From Planctomycetaceae bacterium (GTDB taxonomy: Bacteria > Planctomycetota > Planctomycetia > Pirellulales > Thermoguttaceae): DNA of 57,912 bases. Below are positions 1 through 9,083 of this stretch, one piece after another (within the stretch, counting starts at the first letter, position 1; every line of letters starts with the position of its first letter). The position numbers and the translations under genes are program-made. The stretch is taken from the NCBI GenBank assembly GCA_021372005.1, contig JAJFVC010000016.1:1-57912 (forward strand), written 5' to 3'. The notes under the pieces are model-generated. The model saw only the letters and a list, made by a program, of their open reading frames with translations. It was not told where the DNA came from and did no database searches.

Positions 1-1833
1 GCGACGCCCACGGAACAAAGAACCAGATCGACGAAGTTGCTGTTGGCCGATGCGGGCCTCGACGTGGATGTTTTGCGGGAAGATTTTGTGGCGGCCGGGG
101 CGCTCGATCGGCATTGCGTCGCCTTGTTGTTGAACAATCCGAACGCGAGCCAGGAGTGTATTGCGGCATTGGATCGGTTCGTGCGGTCGGGCGGAAAGCT
201 CGTGGTTTGCCGCTGGCTGCCCGACCGACTCGGCCCGTTGCTGGGTTTCGGCCCTGCAAACCCCATGTCGCAACCACAGACGGCCAAACTCTCTGAAATC
301 CGCTTCGATCGACTCGATATCGCCGGGTTGCCGACCGCCGTCCGACAGCAACCGTTGTCCGTGGCGACGGTCGACCCGATCGGCCGGAACGCCCAAATCC
401 TTGCCCGATGGTGGAACGACGCCGGGCGGCCGACCCAGCAGCCGGCCGTGTGGCTGAGCGATCGCGGCGCGATGATTTCGCATGTCTTGCGGATGGACGA
501 CTCCGCAGGCAACCAACAATTGCTCACATCGCTGTCGGGCCATCTTTGTCCAAAGGTCTGGAACCAAATCGCCCGAACACGGATCGATCGGCTCGGACGG
601 GTTGGACATTGCGAGAATCTCGACGAGATCCTATCGTACCTGCGGCAGACCGGACGCTCGGTGAACGACGTTTCAACGCTCGTCCAACAAGCGAACCGGC
701 AGTTGGAACAAGACAAAACCATGTCGGCCATCGAGACGGCGGACCTCGCCCGCCGTTGCTTGGCGGACGCCTACGTTCGTTCGATCGGCAGTCGGTCGCG
801 CGAAGCTCGGGCCGCATGGAATCATTCCGGCACAGGTGCATTTCCCGGCGATTGGGAGCGGTCGGCGAAATGGTTGTCCAACAACGGCTTCAACATGGTC
901 CTGCCGAATATGCTTTGCGGCGGTGCGGCTCATTACGCCAGCGACGTGCTGCCGCGAAGTGAGACATTTGAACGATACGGCGACCAGCTCAAGTCGTGTT
1001 GCCAAGCCGCGAAACGACACGGCCTGGAGGTCCATGTATGGAAAGCCAACTTCCGCGTCGCCGGGCAGACGCCGAAGCCTTGGCGCGACAAGATGCGGAC
1101 CGCGGGACGCCTGCAAGTGTCCGTCGACGGCCAATCGTACGATTCGCTTTGCCCTTCCGATCCGGAAAATCGAAAGCTGGAGTTGGACTCGATGCTGGAA
1201 GTCGTCCAAAAATACCCGGTCGACGGATTGCACTTCGACTACATCCGCTATCCCGACCGCGACCATTGCTATTGCGACGGATGCCGAAAGCGATTTGAAG
1301 CGGACAGCGGACGCCCCGTCGCCCATTGGCCGGCGGACTGCTACAACGGCCCGCGTCAGGTCGAATACAACGAGTGGCGATGCCGGCAGATCACCGCATT
1401 GGTCGAAGCCGTTAGCCGCGAAGCCCGCCGATTGCGGCCGGGACTGAAAATTTCGGCGGCCGTCTTCGGCGGCTACCCACAGTGCCGCAAAACAGTCGCG
1501 CAGGATTGGGTCGCCTGGGTCAAGGCCGGCTACCTCGACTTCATCTGTCCGATGGACTACACCAACAACCTCGCACAATTTCACCGTCTCGTCGCTTCGC
1601 AGAAGGAATGGATCGACGATCGCGTGCTGCTGTATCCGGGCATCGGCGTACGATCCTCCGGCAGCCGACTGTCGACGGACCAGGCGGCCGCGCAGATTCG
1701 AGAAGCCAGATTGCTGGGAGCGGACGGCTACGTGATTTTCGACTTCAATCGGCGCACCGTCGAAACGATTTTTCCCAGCTTCGGCTTGGGCGCCGGCGCG
1801 CAAGCCGCCCGACCGCCGCATCGCGTCCCTTGA
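1..1833 (+). CDS. Glycoside-hydrolase-like GHL10 family protein, 5' end missing
   Basis: The reading frame is open from the first base, so the N-terminus lies outside the window; a TTG at 37 is only the first start-like codon inside. About 600 residues are visible. The C-terminal half reads as a TIM barrel of the GHL10/DUF187 type (YngK-like), with the strand-end motifs GLHFDYIRYP and DFICPMDY that in this family carry the putative catalytic acids, plus a Cys cluster CYCDGC between them. The N-terminal 200 residues look like a separate alpha/beta domain (GGKLVVCRW). GHL10 proteins are presumed polysaccharide hydrolases of unproven specificity. No signal peptide can be judged because the start is missing. 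It converges on the downstream gene with 13 bp between stops. Confidence 0.8.
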   Translation, partial: ATPTEQRTRSTKLLLADAGLDVDVLREDFVAAGALDRHCVALLLNNPNASQECIAALDRFVRSGGKLVVCRWLPDRLGPLLGFGPANPMSQPQTAKLSEIRFDRLDIAGLPTAVRQQPLSVATVDPIGRNAQILARWWNDAGRPTQQPAVWLSDRGAMISHVLRMDDSAGNQQLLTSLSGHLCPKVWNQIARTRIDRLGRVGHCENLDEILSYLRQTGRSVNDVSTLVQQANRQLEQDKTMSAIETADLARRCLADAYVRSIGSRSREARAAWNHSGTGAFPGDWERSAKWLSNNGFNMVLPNMLCGGAAHYASDVLPRSETFERYGDQLKSCCQAAKRHGLEVHVWKANFRVAGQTPKPWRDKMRTAGRLQVSVDGQSYDSLCPSDPENRKLELDSMLEVVQKYPVDGLHFDYIRYPDRDHCYCDGCRKRFEADSGRPVAHWPADCYNGPRQVEYNEWRCRQITALVEAVSREARRLRPGLKISAAVFGGYPQCRKTVAQDWVAWVKAGYLDFICPMDYTNNLAQFHRLVASQKEWIDDRVLLYPGIGVRSSGSRLSTDQAAAQIREARLLGADGYVIFDFNRRTVETIFPSFGLGAGAQAARPPHRVP

Positions 1834-1846
1834 CCACGGCGATCGC

Positions 1847-2881
1847 TCAACTGTGCGGAACCTTGCGTTCCTGCCACGTCCAGGCTTTCGACGGAGTGCT
1901 CTTGACCAACCGACGCTGAATGAACTCGGCGGTCAACTTGGGCAGATTGAACTTCGGATCGAGCAGCTTTTCGCCCTGGAGTTTCGTATCGCATTTGACG
2001 AAGAAGAGCGTTCGTTTTTCGTTCCGTTCGGCGGGCGTCGCGTCCGTCAGCTCAGAACGATGCCGTTCGACCAATCCATGCACGCGTTTGGCTTCGTCGT
2101 AGGCCTTGGAGTCTTGTCGACCGACAAAGATCAGCATGGCCACGTCGTCACGAATCGGCGGATAGACGGCGGCCCGGCGAACCGGCAGCCCGCGAAACCC
2201 CAATTCCGGAGAGATCAACACCAGGGCCTTGACGAACCGTCCCATCTTGTAGTCGGGCCGCTGCACGGGATTTTCATCCTGGGCGACCGCGTCGGCCATT
2301 GCGAAGTTTAAGGCGACCGACGCGCCCATTTCCGCGCCGACCACGCAAAGTTTGTCGAGATTCAACTCACCGGCGTTGTTCCGTTCCCAAAGAAACTTCT
2401 TGACGGCCATCATGTCCTGATCGACCATCGCCGCGAATTGGCTCGCCGACATCACGGCGGCGTTGAGCGATTCGCCGCGTCGCCCGTCTTTCCATCGGGT
2501 GCTTTGGCCGTGGCCGCGAAGGTCCGGGGCGACCACCGCGCAGCCGGCCGCCTGCAACGTCAACGCCATGTCCTTGAAATCGTTGCGGTTCTTTTTCCAA
2601 CCATGCAACAACACGACCGGAATCGATTCCTTGCCCTTCGTGCCCGGGTAGTAGGTCAGCGCCAATTCCAGTCCATCGTCCGTATCGACCGTCAGATCCG
2701 TCGGCTTTGGAATTTTGGCCGGCGTAGGCTTCTGCGTCGAATTCCGCTCGGCCGCCGCCAGCCCGACGGACACCGAACATAAAAGCGTCGCCAGCACGGT
2801 CCACAAACCCAACGAGCCAACAAAGGTCGGTCGACCAATCGCCCCGACGGCTCTGCGACTCTGAAAATCCAATAAGGCCAT
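1847..2881 (-). CDS. Alpha/beta-hydrolase fold protein lacking the nucleophile Ser
   Basis: A 344-residue exported protein: residues 20-44 form a signal-like hydrophobic stretch ending in AAAE. The alpha/beta-hydrolase landmarks are an oxyanion-type LLHGW at 91-95, PDLRGHG at 119-125, and a nucleophile elbow at 182-186. In active enzymes the elbow is G-x-S-x-G; here it is GAEMG, with Glu184 in place of Ser. The protein is therefore either a pseudo-enzyme or uses different chemistry. ATG at 2881 is the first codon of the frame with a plausible signal peptide. Neighbours give no pathway. Fold assignment is firm, function unknown. Confidence 0.82.
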   Translation of the reverse strand: MALLDFQSRRAVGAIGRPTFVGSLGLWTVLATLLCSVSVGLAAAERNSTQKPTPAKIPKPTDLTVDTDDGLELALTYYPGTKGKESIPVVLLHGWKKNRNDFKDMALTLQAAGCAVVAPDLRGHGQSTRWKDGRRGESLNAAVMSASQFAAMVDQDMMAVKKFLWERNNAGELNLDKLCVVGAEMGASVALNFAMADAVAQDENPVQRPDYKMGRFVKALVLISPELGFRGLPVRRAAVYPPIRDDVAMLIFVGRQDSKAYDEAKRVHGLVERHRSELTDATPAERNEKRTLFFVKCDTKLQGEKLLDPKFNLPKLTAEFIQRRLVKSTPSKAWTWQERKVPHS

Positions 2882-3037
2882 GATGATCGCCTCCGGACGT
2901 CGAATTTCCCCCTATTCCATGTTAGATGAGGGACGGTCGAACGTCAAATTTCACGCAAGCCTGCCGCCACAGTGGGGATCTTGAACGTCCGAAAGCCGCT
3001 CGCCACTACGAGGACTTTTCGGAAAGCCAAACCAGTC

Positions 3038-3697
3038 CTACTTCAACGCAGCGGCGTCCAGCGCCAAGTCGGCATGGGGATCATGCGCATAGAAATGCCG
3101 GGCGATTTGATCGGCCAATATGGTGATAAATTCGCGGCGGAACAGCCTCTCGTCGCGATCCGAAGTCGACACACCTCCGCTGGGCGGATACACCGACGGC
3201 GGCACGATCTTCTCGAACACCAACTTGCCGTTTTGCTGACAGTCGTAAACCCGAAGCGTGGCGTTGGCCTTGCCCTGATAGAGCGTTTGCCCCTGATAGA
3301 TGCTAAACTGTTCGAGATCGACGCCCACGACCATGTCGGCCTTCACGCCGCGTCCCACTTCGACGTATTCCTCCCACGAATTTTCGTCGACCCATTTGGC
3401 CACTTTGCGTTGTTCGACGACTTCGATTTTCGGCACCTTCTCCTTCAGCAACTTCGCAATCTCTTCCGCCAAGTCGTTCGACACACCAATGTCACGATAT
3501 TGCAACGACACCAACGGCCGACACACAACGGCCACCTTCTTCCCCTTCAAACCGGCGAAATCGGGATCCACGTCCGTCCCCTTCCATAAGTACATGACCG
3601 TCATCAGGCCTGTTCTGCAACCCAGCGACGGCAACAACACGGCCACCACAAGCGTCGACAAGGCAAGCCAGTGTCGAAGGAACGGACGAGTCATCAT
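3038..3697 (-). CDS. Predicted lipoprotein of unknown function
   Basis: A 219-residue protein with a lipoprotein signal: charged N-terminus (MMTRPF), hydrophobic core, and lipobox LPSLGC placing the acylated Cys at residue 27. The mature part begins with a hydrophobic GLMTVMYL segment, then an alternating strand/helix region (KKVAVVCRPL, KADMVVGVDLEQFSIYQGQTLYQG) resembling the small nucleotide-free Rossmann-like domains of envelope lipoproteins such as the CsgG/GNA1162 group. That resemblance is weak and only by eye. It stands alone, with 275 bp upstream to the dismutase stop on the same strand. I do not recognise a specific family. Confidence 0.75.
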   Translation of the reverse strand: MMTRPFLRHWLALSTLVVAVLLPSLGCRTGLMTVMYLWKGTDVDPDFAGLKGKKVAVVCRPLVSLQYRDIGVSNDLAEEIAKLLKEKVPKIEVVEQRKVAKWVDENSWEEYVEVGRGVKADMVVGVDLEQFSIYQGQTLYQGKANATLRVYDCQQNGKLVFEKIVPPSVYPPSGGVSTSDRDERLFRREFITILADQIARHFYAHDPHADLALDAAALK

Positions 3698-3973
3698 GTC
3701 ACCTCAGTGTCCGACGGATCAAAAACCTGGCCTGCAAACGTCCAAAAGGAAACTGCCGACATGGGACGCGGCGTCCCTGCGAAACATCCCTTTCGATTTC
3801 ATTTGCAGCCCACGGAAGAGGGCACGGAGGATACTCATAACCGAAGAATGCCGCAAGGGCGATTTACGGCTTGAGCTAACCGTGAACGACCGCCCAGCGA
3901 CCGACCGAGGCCGGGGTTTTCAAAAGCCCGCATCTACCCCAAAATACCGTTTTCCGTCAAACAAACGTTGGCG

Positions 3974-4708
3974 CTACGACGGCGCGTTGAATTTTCGCTC
4001 AGCGTGGTCCCAGTCCACAACGTTCCACCAGGCGGCGATGCTGTCGGCGCGACGGTTTTGGTGTTTCAAATAATAGGCGTGCTCCCAAACGTCCAACACC
4101 AGGATCGGTTTTCGGCCGCCCATCCACGGACTGTCGTGACCCGGAGTCGTCTCGATCAGCAGCTTTCCGTCCGGTCCGACGCTGAGCCACGCCCAACCGC
4201 TGGCGAAATGCGAGGCGGCCGCGGCGGCGAATTTCTGTTGGAATGCCGCAAAATCGCCAAAGGCCGCGTCGATCGCGCCGGCCAACTTGCCGACCGGACG
4301 ACCGCCGCCCTTTGGCGTGAGCATCGTAAAAAACATCACATGATTGGCGTCCCCGCCCGCATTGTTGCGGACGGCCGTGCGAACATCCTCCGGCACGCGC
4401 GTCAGATCGGACACCAGTTCAACCGAGCTGAGCGACTGCAGCTCCGGATATTTTTCCAACGCGGCGTTGAGCTTGTCTACGTAGGTTTGATGGTGCTTCG
4501 TATGGTGAATCTCCATGGTTCGAGCGTCGATGTACGGCTCCAAGGCGTCATAAGCGTAAGGCAATGGGGTGAGCGTGTGCATAACTGGCTCCTTGTGGGC
4601 GGAATGAGAGACTGCGGCGTTCGACTGTTGCAACAGGCCGGCCTTCGTCCATGCCGAGGCTACTGCGGCCGTGGTGGCGACCGACTGAATAAAAGTTCGT
4701 CGGTTCAT
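3974..4708 (-). CDS. sod: Superoxide dismutase, Fe/Mn family, Tat-type export signal
   Basis: Converts superoxide to oxygen and hydrogen peroxide. After a twin-arginine leader (NRRTFIQ then a hydrophobic stretch to about residue 31) follows the full Fe/Mn-SOD fold. Metal ligands are visible: His68 (EIHHTKHH), His123 (ANHVMFF), Asp206 and His210 (DVWEH). The residue that hydrogen-bonds the metal water is Gln in standard Mn enzymes (NQDSP in E. coli SodA); here the motif is GHDSP with His191, as in some archaeal and cambialistic enzymes, so Fe, Mn or either is possible. The Tat signal predicts export of the folded, metal-loaded enzyme. ATG at 4708 has a textbook Shine-Dalgarno AAGGAGGT six bases upstream. 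Confidence 0.95.
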   Translation of the reverse strand: MNRRTFIQSVATTAAVASAWTKAGLLQQSNAAVSHSAHKEPVMHTLTPLPYAYDALEPYIDARTMEIHHTKHHQTYVDKLNAALEKYPELQSLSSVELVSDLTRVPEDVRTAVRNNAGGDANHVMFFTMLTPKGGGRPVGKLAGAIDAAFGDFAAFQQKFAAAAASHFASGWAWLSVGPDGKLLIETTPGHDSPWMGGRKPILVLDVWEHAYYLKHQNRRADSIAAWWNVVDWDHAERKFNAPS

Positions 4709-4714
4709 CGGACA

Positions 4715-4740
4715 ACCTCCTTATTTACAACAGCATTATA
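4715..4740 (-). promoter_or_regulatory. -10 element and strong ribosome-binding site of sod
   Basis: On the minus strand a perfect TATAAT (4735-4740) is followed about 12 bases later by AAGGAGGT (4715-4722) and the ATG at 4708. No good -35 hexamer lies 16-18 bp upstream, so the promoter may need an activator. The implied leader is only about 20 nt. Confidence 0.4.
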
Positions 4741-5286
4741 CTGGGCGCGTCAACCCCCCGCCGTTCGATGGATACCAAGCGGTCTGCCCCCGGCGCCAAA
4801 ATGCAGCGAAGAAGATCGACTCTGCCATCGACAAGCGGTAAAAAATCGTCGATCTGTCGTGTCCCTCGCGCCCCCGCCCGGGAATCCGTAAGCGAGCCAC
4901 GAAGCGATGGCTGCAAACCATTACGACACAACACCTTAAAACAATCGATCAGCCGACTCAATCGACCAGATCGCCATCCTTACACGCAAAAAAACGTTTA
5001 GCCACTCTTGCTTATCAGTTCTGTTAGGCTCCCCAAGGCATTCGGGCGTGTAGCCTACGTCCGCTTGAGGCCCTCCCAATACGAATGCAGACGTCGCGGA
5101 GAAGGCGAGTGCCACCGAGTTGTAGGCAGGTCGTCAGGAATTTCAAAACTCGCCAGAACGCCTCCCACAGCCGGGAGACATTCAAGGTTGCGATCCGCCC
5201 AACGCCGAGAGGGGCCGACGACAGCGCGTCGAAAGCATCGGCCAAGCTGCGACCGTCGGGCCAACGCGGTCGCCGTCTTCGCACGG
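4741..5286. other. Intergenic stretch without a supported gene
   Basis: About 545 bp between the dismutase promoter and the aldo/keto reductase stop. Frames here are Arg-rich and lack ribosome-binding sites. The longest, 5024-5299 on the minus strand (91 codons), overlaps the reductase 3' end. I see no tRNA or terminator signature. Confidence 0.5.
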
Positions 5287-6249
5287 CTACTGGGACCACT
5301 CCGTAGGCGATCGGTCCCAGCGATGCCGCTTCAATTCACGCAAAAGTTTTTTGGATAGTTTCATGTCGCAGGCAGCGATGTTGTCCCGCACGTTGGCTTC
5401 TTTCCGCATGCCGGGAATGGTGGTGCTCACGGCCGAATTCGCCAGGATGAAACCGAGGGCCATTTGGGCCATCGTGCGATCTGTCGGGACGAGCGGCTTG
5501 AGGCGGTTGGCGCGTTCGACGCTCGGCTTGAGGTTTTCGGGCACGAAGTAGCTGCTCCGCCAGTCACGGTCCGGCCAACGAGAACGTTTGGTGAGCTTGC
5601 CGGTGAGCGTGCCTTCGTCCAAAGGCACCCGGGCGATCACGGCGAGGTCCCGCTCCTGGCACAAGGGAAACAACTCGTCGTCCGGCGCCTGTTCAAAAAC
5701 GTTGTAAATCACCTGCACGGCGTCGACCAGCCCGGTGCGCAGCGTCGAAAGCACGTTCCAGGGCTCCCAGCGATTCACGCTGACGCCGATCGCCCGAACA
5801 AGCCCCGCACGCTTAAGATCTTCCACGGCACGCTGCCAACGCTCGTCGTTGGCCCAGGCGTCTTCCCAAACGTGAAACTGCTGCAAGTCGAGACAATCGC
5901 GTTTCAGGTTTTTGAGGCTTTTTTCCGTCATCCGGCGAATGTACTCCGGCGGAAACACGTCCATCAAACGAGCGGCGCGTTGCGAGGGCCATTGCTGGTC
6001 CTTAGGCGGAATCTTCGTAGCGACGTAAAGATCTTTGTCTCGATGCCGCCGAAGAATTTTGGCGAGCAGCCTCTCACTGCCGTAAGCCAGGGCCGTGTCG
6101 AAAAAGTTGCAGCCCAGCTCGATGGAAAGCTCTAAAGAGCGAAGCGACTCGGCATCGTCCGAGTCGATCCATTGGCCGCCCATTCCCCACATGCCATAGC
6201 CGATTTCGCTAACCTGCCAACCGGTCCGGCCGAACTTGCGATAGTGCAC
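5287..6249 (-). CDS. Aldo/keto reductase
   Basis: A 320-residue NADPH-dependent oxidoreductase of the aldo/keto reductase superfamily, cytoplasmic. The catalytic tetrad is visible: Asp51 and Tyr56 (FFDTALAYG), Lys79 (VATKI) and His126 (LQQFHVW). The C-terminal part has the cofactor-binding stretch GFILANSAVSTTIPGMR typical of AKR proteins. The start is GTG at 6249, supported by AGGAG eight bases upstream; no better ATG exists. The substrate cannot be deduced. The gene is transcribed away from the CDF transporter and toward the dismutase. Confidence 0.93.
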   Translation of the reverse strand: MHYRKFGRTGWQVSEIGYGMWGMGGQWIDSDDAESLRSLELSIELGCNFFDTALAYGSERLLAKILRRHRDKDLYVATKIPPKDQQWPSQRAARLMDVFPPEYIRRMTEKSLKNLKRDCLDLQQFHVWEDAWANDERWQRAVEDLKRAGLVRAIGVSVNRWEPWNVLSTLRTGLVDAVQVIYNVFEQAPDDELFPLCQERDLAVIARVPLDEGTLTGKLTKRSRWPDRDWRSSYFVPENLKPSVERANRLKPLVPTDRTMAQMALGFILANSAVSTTIPGMRKEANVRDNIAACDMKLSKKLLRELKRHRWDRSPTEWSQ

Positions 6250-6624
6250 GGCGATTCTCCTACGCCACGTCGATTTTTCACTCTACGACGAAGGCCGTTT
6301 CGAGATCACGAAACGAGGCCACGACAAACGAAAACACAACTTCCGATCCCGTCCCTTGCAGTGAGCTTGGAGACGGTCCGGCGTGTTGACCGATCCATCG
6401 TACCATGGCAAGCGTCCGTGTCTATTGCCGGCATGACATTTTTTCGGCTTGCGCGGCATTTTCGTTCGTCGAGGGGATTTGCACGTTGTCTCCGTCAATC
6501 GCCGAGCGGTCGGTTCCCCAGGTTGTCAGCAACTACAAAAAATCCGGACCGAAGGACTCAACGTTGCGAGTCCGAGTCGCCATGCCCTTGTTGAACTGCG
6601 TTGTTCGCCGCGCACCGACTCGTC
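6250..6624. other. Divergent intergenic region
   Basis: About 375 bp between the divergent starts of the aldo/keto reductase and the CDF exporter. A frame continuous with the exporter runs back to 6405, but its translation has no transporter-like sequence and no ribosome-binding site, so I treat it as non-coding. No RNA gene recognised. Confidence 0.5.
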
Positions 6625-6653
6625 TTGTGATACCCCCATGGGTGGTCTATAAT
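6625..6653 (+). promoter_or_regulatory. Sigma-70-type promoter of the CDF exporter, likely leaderless
   Basis: TTGTGA (6625-6630), 17-bp spacer, perfect TATAAT (6648-6653). Transcription would begin near 6660, only about three bases before the ATG at 6663, leaving no room for a Shine-Dalgarno. This predicts a leaderless message. Confidence 0.6.
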
Positions 6654-6662
6654 GAACCGACT

Positions 6663-8102
6663 ATGGCAACCGTCCCGCCCAACCCGTCGAACCAAGCCGA
6701 CCGCGAAAAGAGCGCCGTCGCGTTGGCGTCGCTGCTGGCCGCCGTCTTGTTGACCGGCACAAAATTGGGCATCGGCTGGTGGACCAACAGCTTGGGCATT
6801 CTGTCGGAAGCCGCTCACTCGGGTCTCGACCTGATGGCCGCCGCCATGACGCTTTGGGCCGTTCGCGTGTCCAGTCGTCCGGCCGATCGCGAGCACAGCT
6901 ACGGCCACGGAAAGGTTGAAAACCTTTCGGCCCTGTTCGAGACGGTCCTTTTGCTGGTCACATGTTTTTGGATCATTTATGAGGCGATGGACCGGCTGTT
7001 CCACGCCGAGGCGGTTCAGGTAAACCCAAACCTTTGGGCTTTTTTGGTCGTCATTCTTTCGATTGTCGTGGACGTTTCGCGTTCGAGGGCACTGAAACGG
7101 GCCGCCGACAAGTACGCCAGCCAGGCGCTCGAGGCCGACGCGTTGCATTTTTCGACGGACGTCTGGTCGTCGGCGGTCGTGTTGTTTGGGCTGTGTGCGG
7201 TGTGGATTGGCAAACGGTTCGGGATGCCGTGGCTGATGCATGCCGACGCGTTGGCCGCCTTGGGCGTTGCCGTGATCGTCGTGAGCGTCAGTCTGCGGTT
7301 GGGCAAGAAGTCAGTCGACGATCTTTTGGACAGCGTGCCGGGCGATCTCCGCGATCGAATCATGGCCGCCGCGCGACAGGTGCCCGGCGTCGAGAACGTC
7401 ACCCAGCTTCGGTTGCGGCGCAGCGGGCCGGAGTTTTTTGCCGACATCACGCTGGCGGTCGGTCGGGCCGCGGCGTTCGAGCGGGCGCACGACATCTCGC
7501 ATCAGGTGGAGGGCGCCCTGCATGAAATTCTGCCGGGTGCGGACGTCGTGGTCCACGTCGAGCCGATCGCTCCAGGCGAGGAGGACGTCACCACGGTGGT
7601 TCGGCTGCTGGCGGCTCGTCACGGGCTCGGCGCGCATGGGATCCGAATCTACGAGGAAAACCAACAACGGTGGCTTGAGTTGCATTTGGAGGTGAGCGAT
7701 TCGTTGCTGTTGGACGAAGCCCATCGACAGGCGACGGAGTTCGAGCGGGCGCTGCGCAAAAGTTTGCCGGGCGTCACTCGCATCGTGACCCATCTGGAGC
7801 CCGTCGGCGATGCGGCGGCCACCGTCCGAGGCGAACCGACCGGCGCCGCGGAGGTTCGACGGACGATCGACGAGTTTTTGCAAGACTATCCGCTGCGCGT
7901 CAAACCGCACGACCTCCGCGTCCAGTGGACCGGCGGCGAGTTGGCCGTCTCATTCCATTGCGAATTGGCCGCCGCGACGGCGATCACCGAGGCCCACGAC
8001 TTGACCGTTCGGCTCGAAGAATATCTGCGCAGCCGCGTGCCAGGGCTCGGCAGGGTTGTCATCCACGTCGAGCCGGAGAAAATCCGGGCGGACTCAACCT
8101 AA
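6663..8102 (+). CDS. Cation diffusion facilitator with three tandem C-terminal domains
   Basis: A 479-residue inner-membrane metal/proton antiporter of the CDF family. Six membrane helices span about residues 17-215. The metal site is His52-x3-Asp56 in TM2 and His162-x3-Asp166 in TM5, an HD-HD set typical of Zn/Cd-type exporters (E. coli YiiP has DD-HD). Most CDF proteins carry one cytosolic ferredoxin-like domain of about 80 residues. Here three such repeats follow, ending at HVEP 298-301, HLEP 377-380 and HVEP 468-471, each with a helix carrying E/R-AH. The ATG at 6663 is chosen because it precedes TM1 and sits just after a strong promoter. The 3' end overlaps the convergent mgtE-like gene by 9 bp. 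Confidence 0.93.
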   Translation: MATVPPNPSNQADREKSAVALASLLAAVLLTGTKLGIGWWTNSLGILSEAAHSGLDLMAAAMTLWAVRVSSRPADREHSYGHGKVENLSALFETVLLLVTCFWIIYEAMDRLFHAEAVQVNPNLWAFLVVILSIVVDVSRSRALKRAADKYASQALEADALHFSTDVWSSAVVLFGLCAVWIGKRFGMPWLMHADALAALGVAVIVVSVSLRLGKKSVDDLLDSVPGDLRDRIMAAARQVPGVENVTQLRLRRSGPEFFADITLAVGRAAAFERAHDISHQVEGALHEILPGADVVVHVEPIAPGEEDVTTVVRLLAARHGLGAHGIRIYEENQQRWLELHLEVSDSLLLDEAHRQATEFERALRKSLPGVTRIVTHLEPVGDAAATVRGEPTGAAEVRRTIDEFLQDYPLRVKPHDLRVQWTGGELAVSFHCELAAATAITEAHDLTVRLEEYLRSRVPGLGRVVIHVEPEKIRADST

Positions 8103-9083
8103 AAGCCATCGGGCGATGTTGAAGTAGCACATCAGCGTCACCACGTCGGTCGTAGCCAGCACGACCGGACCGGCGGCCACTTGCGGGTCCAGTTTCAAAC
8201 GCCGCAACAGGTTGGGCACCATCGCTCCGAGCAGCGCCGCCGCCGCGACGCCCGCCGCGATTCCGCCCAACGTCGAGGCCGCCACCGTGAGTTGCCGCCG
8301 CCAGAACAACGCGACCAGCCCGACCACCAATCCGCTGGCGCAGCCGAGCATCAGTCCCACGATCAACTCGCGTCGCAGCCGTCGGACGATCGCCGACCAG
8401 GTGGGCAGCGATCCTCGCAAAATCTGCAAACTCAAACTGAGCGACTGGATGCTGACGCTTTCGGCCAACGCCAACACGACGGGAATGAACATCGCCAACG
8501 CGACGACCTGATCGAGTTCCGCCTCAAAAACCCCGCTCAAAAAAGCCGCGATCACGCCGCCGGTCACATTGCACATCAACCACGGAAACCGCGAACGAAA
8601 CGCCGTCCAGGGGTTGCGATGTTTCGCACGCGCCAAATGGACGCCGATCAACTGAAACAAGTCGTCGGTCAACCCGCTGCTCAAGTCGCGCATCTCGTCG
8701 GTGTACAGTTCGACGTCAATCGCGCCGACCAATCGCCGTTGACGATCGACGACCGGAAACGCAAGAAACCGGTGCAGCACGAAAAACTCACAAGCGTCTA
8801 GCACCGTTGCGTCGTCGGGCAATGCAATCACGTTGCGGATCATGATGTCCGAAAGCCGGCTTTCCGGCGGACTCAGCAGCAACGCCCGAGCTGGGAGCAC
8901 GCCCACCAAACGCTGCGAGTCGTCCACCACATAAAAATACACAATCCGGGCCGGCGGCGGCGATTGCCGAACCGCGTCGAGGGCCTCGCCAACCGTCCGA
9001 TCAACCGACAATCGGGCCAGTTGGGTTCGCATGTGCTGCGAAATGGGTTCTTCGAGATTGATCTCCGTGACGGTGTTGGACAT
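8094..9083 (-). CDS. MgtE-type magnesium transporter without the N domain
   Basis: A 329-residue protein. Residues 15-135 form a tandem CBS pair (ISQHM, RLVGVLPARALLL, DIMIRNVIALPDDATV, RLVGAIDVELY). Residues 170-329 form the five-helix MgtE channel domain, with PWLMCNVTGG and the conserved Asp of ATTDVVTLMCYF that lines the Mg2+ pore. Canonical MgtE proteins are about 450 residues because an N-terminal superhelical domain precedes the CBS domains; it is absent here. The CBS pair normally closes the pore when cytosolic Mg2+ is high. ATG at 9083. The gene runs tail-to-tail into the CDF exporter. Confidence 0.92.
   Translation of the reverse strand: MSNTVTEINLEEPISQHMRTQLARLSVDRTVGEALDAVRQSPPPARIVYFYVVDDSQRLVGVLPARALLLSPPESRLSDIMIRNVIALPDDATVLDACEFFVLHRFLAFPVVDRQRRLVGAIDVELYTDEMRDLSSGLTDDLFQLIGVHLARAKHRNPWTAFRSRFPWLMCNVTGGVIAAFLSGVFEAELDQVVALAMFIPVVLALAESVSIQSLSLSLQILRGSLPTWSAIVRRLRRELIVGLMLGCASGLVVGLVALFWRRQLTVAASTLGGIAAGVAAAALLGAMVPNLLRRLKLDPQVAAGPVVLATTDVVTLMCYFNIARWLLG

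Noticed and set aside
673-1821. 382-codon minus-strand frame opposite the GHL10 gene
   Set aside because: Shadow of a well-supported coding sequence; no domain.
5024-5299. 91-codon frame on the minus strand between sod and the aldo/keto reductase
   Set aside because: Overlaps the reductase 3' end, Arg-rich, no ribosome-binding site, no recognisable family.
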